This document shows, piece after piece, positions 51,249 to 61,276 of a DNA stretch of 64,000 nt; position 1 is the stretch's first letter, and the number at the start of each line of letters is the position of its first letter. The notes beneath the pieces were generated by a model. It was not told the origin of the DNA. It worked only from the letters and a program-made list of their open reading frames with translations, and did no database searches. The position numbers and the translations under genes are program-made. Source of the DNA: Didemnitutus sp047777955 (lineage in GTDB: Bacteria > Verrucomicrobiota > Verrucomicrobiia > Opitutales > Opitutaceae); contig NZ_CP180537.1 in assembly GCF_047777955.1 (NCBI RefSeq), forward strand, positions 3,720,001 through 3,784,000, given 5' to 3'.

Positions 51249-51671
51249 TCAGGCGGTCTCGCGGTTCGAATCCTCGGGGCTCGGCGTCGCCGCGGGCAGC
51301 GCGACGCCGGCTCTTTCCAGTTCGCGGCGCAGCGCGGGCAGGTAGCGGTGCGGCAGGTCCTCGAGTTCGAACGTGAAATCCACCTCGAAGCCCTCGTCCT
51401 CGAGGAAAAGCAGGATCTCGTCGAGCTCGTCCACATCCTCGTCGAGGAAATGCTCGTCGATCACCGACTGCGGGCCGCGGTGCGCCATCAGCACGGGCCA
51501 GAAGCGCTCGGCTTCCGGATCCGATTCCTGCAGCGTGACCGGCCCGCGGAGGCCGGCGCGCTCGATGCGCCCGGCGTAGTCGCTCAGGCGCGAGAAAGCG
51601 AAGGCGAGATTGGCCAGCCGCGCCTCGCGCAGCAGCCGTTCGCGTTGTTGGAGAAGGTGGGAAAGATTCAT
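51249..51671 (-). CDS. 140-residue conserved hypothetical protein
   Basis: The protein begins MNLSHLLQQRERLLREARLA, a helical segment, and continues with VTLQESDPEAERFWPVLMAH and an acidic stretch ending FLDEDVDELDEILLFLEDEG, then VDFTFELEDLPHRYLPALRR. No signal peptide or membrane segment is visible, so it is cytoplasmic. ATG 51671 is used because the upstream in-frame part is low in quality. No function can be given. Confidence 0.6.
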   Translation of the reverse strand: MNLSHLLQQRERLLREARLANLAFAFSRLSDYAGRIERAGLRGPVTLQESDPEAERFWPVLMAHRGPQSVIDEHFLDEDVDELDEILLFLEDEGFEVDFTFELEDLPHRYLPALRRELERAGVALPAATPSPEDSNRETA

Positions 51672-52128
51672 GGTGTCATGCTGCGGCCCGTGCCGCGGTT
51701 GAAGGTTCACGGTGGATGCTCGCACGGTCCAAACCGCTCACGCTCGCGCCCGTCGCCGCTGGCTGCGCGCGCAGGGCCTGTCGCTGTTCCGTCCTGACGT
51801 TGCCTGACCTGCTAACTCGTAGTAGTCGCTAACGCAGAAACCTGACTCTCGTTGCCTGACTCAAATCACGATCTCGACCGTGCATCTGACCCGACATCGA
51901 ACAGCCCTCTGATTCGTCACATTCCGCGATTCCGCAAGGAAAATCTCTGTCCCGAGAGTCAGGCGTGCGACGATCCCGGTCCCGACGCTCCGCCGGCGCC
52001 ACGCGGCGAGGGAGATGCGGCCGGCGCCACGGTCGTCGGGCGCCCGTCCCGCCCTCCCCGCGGGCGGCATGAAGTTCGGGCTTTTCCGTCGCGCCCGCGG
52101 CGCCATGCTTACGCTCAACCCCAAGCCT
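51672..52128. other. intergenic region with short repeats
   Basis: The stretch lies between divergent genes. It contains two direct copies of GTTGCCTGAC (about 51797 and 51851) and an 11-bp inverted repeat CCTGACTCTCG (51841-51851) with its complement at 51953-51963. These may be remnants of a small repeat element or regulatory sites. No gene is recognised. Confidence 0.4.
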
Positions 52129-52689
52129 ATGATCCCCTATCAACGCCGGGCCCCTCGCTGGATGCATGTCCTCTGCCTGGTGCCGACCGTCGGGCTGACG
52201 GCCGTGCTGACCGACGCGGTGTTCCTGCCGGGCGAGCTCCTGTTCCCCGCGGAGACAAAGGAGCAGATCGACCCGGTGGGCCGGCTGATCCTGGGCCTGC
52301 TGAGCCTCGTCGGCGCCTTCCTCGCCGGCGTCTTTCTCTACCGGGTGGTCAAGAGCCCCGTGTGGTTCCGGATGGACGAGCGCGGATTCGAATACAGCCC
52401 CGGCGGCATCTCCACCGGCTTCATCCCGTGGACCGACGTCGAGCGGATCGACGACGTGCCCGTGTTGCAGGGCGGCGCCGGCGGCGCCCGCACCGTGCGC
52501 GCGCTCGGCGTCCACCTCAAGGACCCCGCCAGCTACATCGCGCGCCAGCCCCACACGCTCCATGCGCTCTTCGAGCAGCGGCGCTATCAGTCCGGCACGC
52601 CGCTGGTCATCGCCGCGGGCGATTTCGGGCGCGAGTGCGAGCGCGTCGTGACGACGATGCGCGACTGCGTCGCGCGCGCGCGGTCCTGA
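52129..52689 (+). CDS. STM3941-like membrane protein
   Basis: A 186-residue protein with two membrane helices (LCLVPTVGLTAVLTDAVFL and LILGLLSLVGAFLAGVFLY), then a PH-like soluble domain: WFRMDERGFEYSPGGISTGF, IPWTDVERIDDVPVLQGG, RTVRALGVHLKDPASYIAR. The pattern of two helices and a GF-IPW-DV strand set matches the STM3941 family of unknown function. Starts at ATG 52069, 52105 or 52129 are all possible; 52129 leaves the normal short N-terminus. Confidence 0.7.
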   Translation: MIPYQRRAPRWMHVLCLVPTVGLTAVLTDAVFLPGELLFPAETKEQIDPVGRLILGLLSLVGAFLAGVFLYRVVKSPVWFRMDERGFEYSPGGISTGFIPWTDVERIDDVPVLQGGAGGARTVRALGVHLKDPASYIARQPHTLHALFEQRRYQSGTPLVIAAGDFGRECERVVTTMRDCVARARS

Positions 52690-52753
52690 GCGGGCGCAAC
52701 CGGCCGCAAAATCGAGTCGCCAGTGCGGCGCTTCGCGGTCTGACTTCGCGCCC

Positions 52754-53257
52754 ATGGCAACGGGGCTGCGATGGGAGGCATTGGTCGAGGCGGACTACGG
52801 CGCGGTCAGCGATCTGGGAGACGCCGCCCATCCCACGCTCTTCGAACGGCAGGAAGTGCTGGAGCAGAAGATGCGGTTGTGCCCGGAAGGTTGCCGCAAG
52901 CTGACGGACGGCACCCGCCTGCTCGGCTACGGCATCTGCCACCCCTACTGGCTGCACGCGATCCCGCCGCTCGACACCTTTCTCCCGCCGCTCGAGCGGC
53001 CGGCCGACTGCCTCTACATCCACGACGTCGTGGTCGATCCCTCGGCCCGCGGCCACGGCTCGGCCGGGCGGTTCGTCGCGCATGTCCGCGCGGTCGCCGC
53101 GCGCCTCGCGCTGCCGGCGCTGGCGCTGGTGTCGGTCTACGGCACGCATCCGATGTGGGCCCGCTACGGTTTCGCCGTGGTCGACGATCCCGCGCTGGCG
53201 CCCAAGCTCGCCTCCTACGGCGCCAGCGCCCGCTACATGATTTCGCGCCATGGTTGA
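52754..53257 (+). CDS. GNAT family N-acetyltransferase
   Basis: A 167-residue protein. The GNAT acetyl-CoA-binding segment is LYIHDVVVDPSARGHGSAGR, with the GHGSAG loop corresponding to motif A (Q/RxxGxG/A), followed by RFVAHVRAVAARLALPALAL and the terminal strand VSVYGTHPMWARYGFAVVDD. The acceptor substrate is unknown. Its last eight bases overlap the start of the next gene, so the two are co-translated. Confidence 0.88.
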   Translation: MATGLRWEALVEADYGAVSDLGDAAHPTLFERQEVLEQKMRLCPEGCRKLTDGTRLLGYGICHPYWLHAIPPLDTFLPPLERPADCLYIHDVVVDPSARGHGSAGRFVAHVRAVAARLALPALALVSVYGTHPMWARYGFAVVDDPALAPKLASYGASARYMISRHG

Positions 53258-54184
53258 TTACCTGAAACGCCTGCTCACCTACTTCGGCGCCATCGCCACC
53301 GCCGTGGTCACGATCAACGCCGCGCTGGGCAAGGACGGGCTCGACTGGGCCTGGATCCTGCTCGCCTTCGGCGTGCTGCTGCCCACCGTCGCGCTGGCGG
53401 CGTGGATCGAGCGCCCCCGCGCGGCGACAGCCACGCCTTCGACGCCACCGACGGCAGCGACTCGCTCGGCTTCGCGCTGCAGGATGCGCTCGCCCAGGCC
53501 CGCTTCGCCGCGCGCGACGACGAGGCGGCGGCCCGGGAAGCCAACGCGATGGTCCGCCACGGCCTCGACAAGGGCTGCATCCGCTACGACGACTACCGCG
53601 AGTGGCGGAAGAAGAACCCGGCGGTCTTCACCGCCGTCGTGGACCGCAAGAACCGCCTGATCGGATTCTTCGACGTGTTTCCCCTGCGCGCCGCCACGGC
53701 CGAGGAACTCATCGCCGGCCAGCGCTCCGAGCGCTCGCTCGGGCTCGACGACATCGTGCCGGCGGAGGAAAACCTCCGCGTGCAGCACATCTACGTCGCC
53801 ACCGTGATGTATAACGCGCGCCACCCCGAGTTCGGCGCCCTGGTGGCGAAGGACGTCACGATGGTGAAGCTGCACGAGCACATCACCGGGACCTTCGGCG
53901 ATCTCGGCGCGCGGTGCATCCTCGCCTTCGGCCACACCCGGCCGGGCCAGGCGACGCTCAAGCGCTTCGGGTTCGTCGAGATCCTCCCGTCGCACCGCAA
54001 CCGCCAGCGCGACCCGCTCTATCGCCTGCCGAGCGGAGCGATGGGGACGCTGGAGCGCCGCTTCGCCGGCATCCGCAAGCTCGCCGGCGCCTCGCCCGAC
54101 GCCCGGCCGCGCCGCGCCGCCGCGGGCAGCAAGGCCCGGAGCGCGGCCAAGGAGTCCGCCGGCGCCGACCCGGCCGAGCGGTAA
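53250..54184 (+). CDS. membrane-anchored GNAT-like protein (apparent frameshift)
   Basis: The gene begins MVDYLKRLLTYFGAIATAVV with two hydrophobic segments, ending VALAAWIERP. The frame breaks in the C5 run at 53414-53418; one added C continues into PRGDSHAFDATDGSDSLGFA and a soluble domain with VFTAVVDRKNRLIGFFDVFP and VQHIYVATVMYNARHPEFGA, then RCILAFGHTRPGQATLKRFG, a GNAT-like arrangement. The repaired length is 311 residues. The C-terminus is a basic Ala-rich tail. It overlaps the preceding GNAT gene by eight bases. GNAT assignment of the second domain is moderate. Confidence 0.6.
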
Positions 54185-54316
54185 CCGCCGCGCCGCCAGG
54201 CGAGCACGCAGCCCGGCTCGCGCCGCGCGGCGGGAAGCCCCGCCGGGTCCGGATCAGTGCCGGGCGGGGCGCAGCGACCCTTTACCGGTCGCGCGGGAGG
54301 CGTCCGCGGCGTCCGC

Positions 54317-56193
54317 TTACTTGTGCTCCTCGTAGCTGATCTCGATCTTTGCGGCGAAGGCCTGTTGCTTGGCCGCGCCCTGGAAGCGGATGCTGTGCGA
54401 GAGCTCGTCGTAGACGAAGCCGTTCTGCGGATCGGCGGCGACGGGCCGGCCGTCGACGAGCACGCGGAGCGTCTTCCGCGCGAAGGTGGCGCCCGGCTCC
54501 ACCGGGTCGAGGGCGACGGCGACGGTGTCGGCGATGCGGTCGCCGAGGGCGGCGAGCGGCGCGGAGAAGTCGCTGTCGATGTTCAGCACCGTGCCGCCCG
54601 TGAGCTCGGCCGCGCGGCGGTGCGAGCGATTGTCCGCCGACACGACGGCGTGCATCTCGATTTTCCCGCGCTGGTTGCCCTTCACGATGATGAAGGGGCG
54701 CAGCACCCAGTAATTGATGTAGCCGTCGAGCGTCTGGCGCTGGGCGGGATGGCGCGCGTTGTAGGCCTGGATCAGGTCGGGCAGCTTGCCGTCCTCCACC
54801 CACTCGGCCTTGCGCGTGCCGTCGGGCTGCGGCTGCCAGGTGGCCATGCGCGTCTCCTCCTCGTCCATGAAGAAGACCACGATCGCCGTCGCGTCGGGGC
54901 GGAGCAGCGTGTGCCGGCCGGCCTGGGCGTCGGCCACGAGATTGTAGACCGCGGTGAAGGCGGTGCGGTTGCTGTCGCCGTTGGTGCCGACTTTGACGAG
55001 CTCGGCGAAGACCGCGTCCGGCGTCTGCGGCGTGACCCACGGCTGGGGCAGGACGGGCAGCGTCACGAGGTTGCCGTTGCTCGCCACTTCCTTGGTGGTG
55101 CGCTTGGGCTGGCCCTTGCGGTCGAGCACCGGCCGGCCCGCCGCATCGAACGCGATGGACTCGACCTTCTTGAAGTAGCGCTCGCCCTGGTTGACGAAAT
55201 CCGTCGTCAGCACGCCGATGCGGTAATCGAGCTTCTTCGCGTCGAAGAGCTGGCGGAAGCGGCGGAGGTTTTCCGCGATGCGCTGCTGGTGCGGCGCCAT
55301 GGAGCGGGAATTGTTGATCACGAACACGAGGTCGACCTGCCGGCTCTTGCTGCGATCGACCACCTGGTGCCTCGGGATGCGGACGGGCTCGACGGTGACG
55401 TTGATCACGTTCTCCACGCCGAGCTCGGGATGGTTCTCGTCGGTCGTGTAGTAGTTGAAATGGTCCTCGCCGATGAAGCCGGGATTCGGCGCGTAGGTCA
55501 GCTCGCCGGTGCGCGGGTCGAGTTGCGCGGTGCCGTGCTGCGCGCGGACCTTTTCGTCCAGGGCGTAAACGACCTTCGGGTCAGCGATGGCGGCGCGGTC
55601 CGCCGCGGGCATGAAGTCCTGGTGATTGGGGATCCGCTGCACGACCGGGGTGTTCGGGCGGGTGCGGAGCGCGACGGCCGCGGCGGTCAGCGTGCGCGCG
55701 CGGGAGCCCTTGACCGTGAATTCATCGAGCACCACCGGCGGCGGGGGCCGGACCTGGATCACGACGCGGTTCTCGAAGACGAGGCCGGAGGTGGTGTTGC
55801 GCACGGTGTAGGTGAAAGCGTCCTCGCCCGTGTAGTCCTCGCGCGCCTCGTAGGCGAAATAGCCGAAGCGCGAGGTCTTGTTGGCGAAGAAATCCGTCTC
55901 ATCGCCCTCGCCGGCCAGGCCGACGCGCCCGAACTTCGGCTCGACCGTGATCGTGTAGACCAGGTCGGACGAGGTGTCGGCGCTGAGGATCTCCGGCGCC
56001 ACGGTCAGGCGGCCGGACAGGCGCCGGCCCTCGACTTCGAGGGTCGTGGGGGCGGACGAGACGATCCGCTCCGCGGCGCCGGCGGCGGGTGCGGCCGGAG
56101 TGTCGGCCCGCAGCGCGCCGGGGAAGCACAGCGTCGCCGCGAGGAAAAGAAAACCATCCGCGTCCAGTTGGGCAGCTTGATCAGGCAGGTCAT
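54317..56193 (-). CDS. exported von Willebrand factor A protein (apparent frameshift)
   Basis: A 625-residue exported protein after repair of one base in the T4 run (A4 on the plus strand, 56145-56148); the signal peptide then reads through FLAATLCFPGALRADTPAAP. The next 250 residues have cadherin/Ig-like strands (EDYTGEDAFTYTVRNTTSG, FIGEDHFNYYTTDENHPELG). A von Willebrand A domain follows, starting VDLVFVINNSRSMAPHQQ, where the MIDAS DxSxS is NNSRS with the first Asp replaced by Asn. AAGGAGG lies about 17 bases before ATG 56193. It is likely an adhesion or surface-scaffold protein; metal binding may be altered by the missing aspartate. Confidence 0.7.
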
Positions 56194-56319
56194 CGTGGTG
56201 TGAGCGATAACCTCCTTAGTCTGGGACGGCCAGAAGTAGTTCCGCGGCGCCGCAGGATCGCCAGCCGGCGAGGGGCGAGCCCGCGGCCGCCGGTCGCGCG
56301 GGCGAGGCGAGCGCCGGGC

Positions 56320-56667
56320 TCAGTCGACGGTCGCCCCGATCGCGATCGTCGCCTCGTGCGTTTCCTCGGCGTGCTCCTCCTCGACCTCGCGGAAGCGCTC
56401 GGCGTTGAAGCCCAGCTCGGCGCGGTTGCCGTTGAAGGGGTCGAGCGGGTTCACGAGCTCGTGCAGGAGGATGCGCACCGTGACGCTTTCCTCGGACGCG
56501 CCGTTCGGCACGATCTTGCCGTCCTTCACGATCGCCAGCTTTTCGCGGCCGAGCGACACCTCGCGCACCGTGTAGGTCGCGCCCTTGACGGGCAGCGCCG
56601 TATAAAACTCCCGGATCGCCGCCGGGAAGACATCGTCCACGCAAACCACCTTGGCACCGACTTTCAT
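56320..56667 (-). CDS. 115-residue conserved hypothetical protein
   Basis: The protein begins MKVGAKVVCVDDVFPAAIRE and contains VKGATYTVREVSLGREKLAI, then LLHELVNPLDPFNGNRAELG and FNAERFREVEEEHAEETHEA. The HELVNP...ELGFNAERFR pattern recurs in small conserved proteins of Verrucomicrobiota and phages, with unknown function. No signal peptide is present. ATG 56667 is chosen because the upstream in-frame residues look non-coding. Confidence 0.65.
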   Translation of the reverse strand: MKVGAKVVCVDDVFPAAIREFYTALPVKGATYTVREVSLGREKLAIVKDGKIVPNGASEESVTVRILLHELVNPLDPFNGNRAELGFNAERFREVEEEHAEETHEATIAIGATVD

Positions 56668-56845
56668 GGCCTCCACGGGACACACTCGCCGCCAAAGCGC
56701 AATCCCCCAAAGGACCGGTTCCGCGGCCATCGGGGAAAGAACGAATCGTGGGTTCACGACCGCACCGCGACCCGGCTGCGCGCTCCTCCGGCCGGACGCT
56801 CAAAGCCGGCCCGGCGCCCCGGGGGAGGAGCCGGACACGCGCACG

Positions 56846-57751
56846 TCACTCGACCTTCCGGCATTCGCGGCCGCCGAAGTGCTTGGCCTCGCAGTCCGGA
56901 CAGATGCCGTGCGTGAACGTGGCGTCGGTGTGCGCGGCGACATAGTTCTCCAGCGCGCTCCAATACCCCGCGTCCTCGCGCACCTTCCGGCACCAGGCGC
57001 ACAGGGGCAGCAATCCGTTCAAGGTCCGCACGCTGGCCAGCGCCTCCTCCAGCCGGCGGTTCGTTTCGCGCAGCTCCGCCTCGGCCCGACGACGCTCGGC
57101 CACCTCCTGCTCGGCGCGCCGCAGCGACTGCCGGATCTGGCGCTCCGCCGCCAGCGTCAGCCACCCCACGCAGGCAAAGAACGCCGTGGCCGTCACCCAC
57201 TGCGTCACGCTCACCCGGTAGTCGGGCTGCGGCAGCCAGCCGCGGGTTTCCGCGACGATCAGTCCGGCGACCGCGAGCGAGCTCAGGCCCACCATCGCGA
57301 TCATTCCGCGTCCGCCGAACACGTAGCCGGCGCAGATCACGAGCACGAGGTAGAAGCCCAGCGCGGGCGCGCGAATGGTGCCCAGCATCGCCAGCCCCAC
57401 CGTCGCCGCGACATAGCAGTAGCCAAGCCAGAACGTCACCCCGGCCTCGAGCCGCCCCCGCCGCACCCACACGTAGGGCACCAGACCCAGCGCGCCCATC
57501 ACGAGCAGCGTGAGACTAAGCCGCGCCGGGATCCGGTTCCCGACGAGGCCGCCGAGCAGCATGATGATCAGCCACGCCGCGCAGAACAGGTAGCTGAGGT
57601 GAAACAGCCGGGCCCGGCGCGTCCGGTTCTCGTCGCCGGGATATTCCGGCGCGGCCACGAGCCCGCGCAGCCCGGCGAGCAGGCCGCCGCGACGCGGCGG
57701 TCGCGGTGACGAGGGCACCGGCGCATCGGACGGCGGAGAGGGCAAAGGCAT
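56846..57751 (-). CDS. membrane protein with coiled coil and C-terminal Cys-rich zinc-ribbon-like motif
   Basis: A 301-residue protein with about six hydrophobic segments between residues 45 and 195 (LFCAAWLIIMLLGGLVG, LSLTLLVMGALGLVPYVWV, LGFYLVLVICAGYVFGG, FFACVGWLTLAAERQI). A coiled coil follows (RRAEQEVAERRRAEAELRET). The C-terminus has CAWCRKVREDAGYWSALENY and HGICPDCEAKHFGGRECRKV, a four-cysteine motif common after PAS or response-regulator domains, which probably binds zinc. The whole looks like a sensory membrane module lacking a kinase domain. Signal and partner are unknown. Confidence 0.65.
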   Translation of the reverse strand: MPLPSPPSDAPVPSSPRPPRRGGLLAGLRGLVAAPEYPGDENRTRRARLFHLSYLFCAAWLIIMLLGGLVGNRIPARLSLTLLVMGALGLVPYVWVRRGRLEAGVTFWLGYCYVAATVGLAMLGTIRAPALGFYLVLVICAGYVFGGRGMIAMVGLSSLAVAGLIVAETRGWLPQPDYRVSVTQWVTATAFFACVGWLTLAAERQIRQSLRRAEQEVAERRRAEAELRETNRRLEEALASVRTLNGLLPLCAWCRKVREDAGYWSALENYVAAHTDATFTHGICPDCEAKHFGGRECRKVE

Positions 57752-57888
57752 CGCGGGAGGAACGCCCGCAGTCTAGCGCGGCGCGTTCGCCCGCTCCACG
57801 CATCGCTTGCGCAATGACCTCTGCGCCTTGCCCTGCTCGCCCCGGCATCGGACTTTCCTTCGCGGCCATTCCCGGGCAACCTGCGGTC

Positions 57889-58419
57889 ATGCTCCGCCGG
57901 TTCTTCCGCCTCCTGTATGTCCTCGGTCTCCTGGCCATGAGTTCGTGCGCGAAGCCCGATCTGCCCGCCTCGGTCGTCCGCGCCGGCTCCGAGGAGGAAC
58001 TCGCCGCCTGCCGCGCCGAGCTCGTCGAGCGTTTCGGCGCCGATCGGCTCGCCGCCTACGACGTCGCCCTCCAGGAACTCCAGCTCGCCGGCATGGACCG
58101 CGGCGTCGCCGCCGCCGCCGACCGCGCCGCCGCCATGCGCGCGCAGGTCAACGGCCGGACCGTGCGCGCCGTCGAGATCCTCGGCTGGCAGGCCCGCCGC
58201 ACGCGCCTGCAGGCCGAGATCAAGGATTTCTCCGAAATGCTCGCGCGCGACCTCGCCCTGCGCGAGAAGACCGCCGCGACCGGCACGCCGCAGGCGGTCA
58301 CGCACCGCATCGAGAACGAGCAGGACATCCTGGCCAAGCTCCGCCGCCTGCTCGCCGAGGCGGAAGCCAAGCTCGCCGCCTGGGACGCGACCGGACCGGC
58401 CAAGGATCGCTCGCCTTGA
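57889..58419 (+). CDS. putative lipoprotein, helical, unknown function
   Basis: A 176-residue protein beginning MLRRFFRLLYVLGLLAMSSC, a signal peptide with a lipobox-like MSSC and the mature cysteine at residue 20. The rest is a helical, Ala/Glu/Arg-rich domain (AAYDVALQELQLAGMDRGVA, RTRLQAEIKDFSEMLARDLA, AKLRRLLAEAEAKLAAWDAT), suggesting a coiled coil. No family was recognised. ATG 57889 is the start at the signal peptide. Confidence 0.65.
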   Translation: MLRRFFRLLYVLGLLAMSSCAKPDLPASVVRAGSEEELAACRAELVERFGADRLAAYDVALQELQLAGMDRGVAAAADRAAAMRAQVNGRTVRAVEILGWQARRTRLQAEIKDFSEMLARDLALREKTAATGTPQAVTHRIENEQDILAKLRRLLAEAEAKLAAWDATGPAKDRSP

Positions 58420-58547
58420 TCCGCCGTTTCTCCATCGCGGCCGCCAGGTCAACGGGCGCCAGGAGCGGACGGTGAAGTTCGACCCGAAAAAGTAGGCCCG
58501 CGGAGCGCCCGCCGCCGGATCGGGCGACGGGCGGACGGACGGAAGAG

Positions 58548-60984
58548 CTACTCGGCCGTCATCGCGACCAGCGGGCTGACCTTCGCCGCGCGGCGCGCCG
58601 GAATCCAGCAGGCGAGCAGCCCGACGACGAACAGCAGCGCCACCGCCGCGAGCAGCGTCAGCGGATCGTGCGGGCTGGTCTGGTAGAGCTGCGCCGCGAT
58701 GAGCTGGGAGAGCGCCAGCGCGGCGAGCACCCCGCCCACCGCCCCGCGCAGCATCAGCCCCATCCCCTCGCCCAGCACCTGGCGCAGGATCGTGCCGATC
58801 TCCGCCCCCAGCGCCATGCGCACGCCGATCTCGCGGGTGCGCTGGGCGACGCCGTAGGCCATCACGGAATAGATGCCCGCCACCGTCAGCAGCAGCGCCG
58901 TGCCCGTGAGCACGCCGACGATCACGAGCGTGAAGCGGCGCACGGCCAGCGACCGGTCCGCCACCGCCTCGAGCGTGAGCACCGAGGCGACGGGGATGGA
59001 CGCGTCCATCGCCTTCAACTCGCGCCGGAAAGCCGCCTCGAGCGTCGACGCCGGCAGCGCCGCGCGCAGCAGCCAGTAGGTGCGGAGACGAATCCACGGC
59101 ACCGCCGGCGGCTCCATCTGGTGGAACGGCACGTAGAGGTCGAAGCTCGGCGCGTCGTCGAGCCGGCCCTGCTTCACGTCCTCCACCACGCCGACGACCT
59201 GGAATTTCCGCCGGCCGTCCGCGCGATCCTCGATCTCGATCTCCTGGCCCACCGCGTCCTGATTGGGAAAATATTTCCGCGCCAGCGTCGCGCCGATCAC
59301 CACGACGAGCGGATGATCCGGATCGTCGGTCTCGGCCAGGAACCGGCCGCCGAGCAGCCGCACGCCGAGAGCCTCGAAAAAGCCCGGCGTGACGAGGCGG
59401 TAGTTGGCATTCGGCAGTTCCACGCCCGGCCGCTCCTCCTGCGTCGCCACCTTGAACCGCGTGGTCGCCAGCCCCGGGGCCAGCGGCAGCAGCGAGGTCG
59501 CGCCCACCGCCTCGACGCCGGGAATCGCCGCCAGCCGCGCGCGGAATTCCCGCTCGAAACGCCACAGCGCCTCGCGGTCGGGATAGCCGACCTCGGGCTG
59601 CGACACGCGCGCGGTGAGCGTGCGTGCCGGATCGGCGCCCGGCCGCTCCCGGCCGACGGCGATGAAGCTGCGCAGGAACAGCCCGCTGCACGCCAGCAGC
59701 GCCACCGCGAGCGCGATCTGCACGGTCACGAGCCAGTGCCGCGAACGCTGCACGCCGGCGCCGCCCGTGCTGCCGCGGGTCGAGGTCTGGATCGCATCCC
59801 GCAGGTCCGTGCGCGAGAAGGACCACACCGGCAGCAGGCCCGGGAGGATTCCCGCCAGCAGGGAGACCAGCAGCGTGAAGCCGAGCACCGGACCGCTGAA
59901 GCCGATCTCCGCCGCCCGCGGCACGCCGGGCGGCAGCAGCGCGAGCAGCTTCGCCAGGCCCGCCTGCGCCAGCAACCCGCCGGCCAGGCCGCCCGCCGCC
60001 GTCAGCAGCAGGCACTCGGCGAACAGCAGCCGCAGCAGTTGGAAACGGGAACTGCCGAGCGCCGCGCGGATCGCCAGCTCGCGCCGCCGGCCGATGCCGC
60101 GCACGAGCAGCAGACCGGCGAGGTTCGCGCCGGCCAGCAGCAGGAGCGAGCCGACGAGCCCCAGAGCGTGCCGAGCACGGGCCGCACATCGCCCGAGATC
60201 TGCTCCGCCAGCGGCACGAGCAGGTTGTGCTCGAAGCGCCCGTAGGTCTCCGGCCGCTCGCCCTTGAGCGCCGCCAGCACGTTCGCCAGGTCGGCCAGGG
60301 CCTGCGTGGGCGTCACGCCCGGCTCCAGGCGCCCGACGACGACCAGCGAGTGCACGCCGTTGTGGTTGTGGCGCGTCGCGTCCGCCTCCGGCTGCAGGGG
60401 CACGACGACCTCCTTGTTGTAGCCATTCAACGGCACGATGAAACTCGCCGGCATCACGCCGACGATCGTCCGCAGTTCGCCGCTCAGCCGCACCACGCGC
60501 CCGACCGCGTCGTCGCGGCCGCCGAAATGTCCCTGCCAGAACTCCTCGCTGATGACCGCCACCTTGGCCGCGCCGGCCGCCTCGTCCGCCGGCGTCAGCA
60601 GCCGCCCGCGCACCGGCTTCACGCCCAGCAGCGCGAAGAGGTTCGGCGACACCCGCAGGCCCTGCACCAGCTGGGCCTCGCCGCCGTCGACCAGGTTCGT
60701 GTTGAACGACCCGAGCGCGGCCAGCCCGTCGAACGCCCGCGCGCGATCGCGGTATTCGCAGAACTCGGCGAGATTAAAAGGCCCACCTCGCTCGCCGCCG
60801 CCGAGCGCACGGCCACGAGCTCCCGCGGCCGTTCGTAGGGCAGCGAGCGCAGCAGCACCGCCTCGACGACGGAGAAGACGGCGGTGTTGGCGCCGACGCC
60901 GAGCGCCAGGATGAAGATGAACGCGAGGGAAGTGCCCGGCGTCTTGGCCAGGCTGCGCAGGGCGAACTTGAGGTCGTGGATCAT
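58548..60984 (-). CDS. ADOP-type duplicated FtsX/MacB permease (two apparent frameshifts)
   Basis: A permease of the Acidobacterial-type duplicated orphan permease family: MIHDLKFALRSLAKTPGTSL then ILALGVGANTAVFSVVEAVLL and LPYERPRELV at the N-terminus, a first MacB_PCD domain, FtsX helices (VGSLLLLAGANLAGLLLV, then RRRELAIRAALGSSRFQLL), a second MacB_PCD domain and final FtsX helices. Frame breaks are found in the C3 run at 60782-60784 and the C4 run at 60159-60162; one base at each gives 812 residues, the normal size. There is no ATPase or adaptor gene beside it, which is normal for this family. Function is unknown. Confidence 0.78.
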
Positions 60985-61276
60985 GGGAGGACGGGAGGGC
61001 GGGGAAACGGTCGCGCACCGACGCGCGGGTGAAGGACGTCAACCGGGCACGGAAATCCGGACCGCGGTCGCGGAAAGCGGAATGCGACGCGCGGTCGCAC
61101 AGCGCCGGACGCCGGCGAGCCACACAGTGGCGGCGGTCGGGGCGCGGTCGCGCGCGGCGCCCGGGAGGCGTGGAGGGAAACACTCAACGCCGCCATCCTA
61201 GCACCCGGCCCTGACAGCGTGCTGTCAGGAGGAAAACGAACGGACGAACGCGCGGCGTCCCGCTTCCGGTGTGCGC

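Noticed and set aside
51256..51280. GGTTCGAATCC, a tRNA T-loop-like sequence.
   Set aside because: The arms do not pair properly, no acceptor or anticodon stem is found, and it lies inside a coding sequence.
51841..51963. An 11-bp inverted repeat 100 bases apart as ends of an insertion sequence.
   Set aside because: No transposase or gene fits between the arms and no target duplication is visible.
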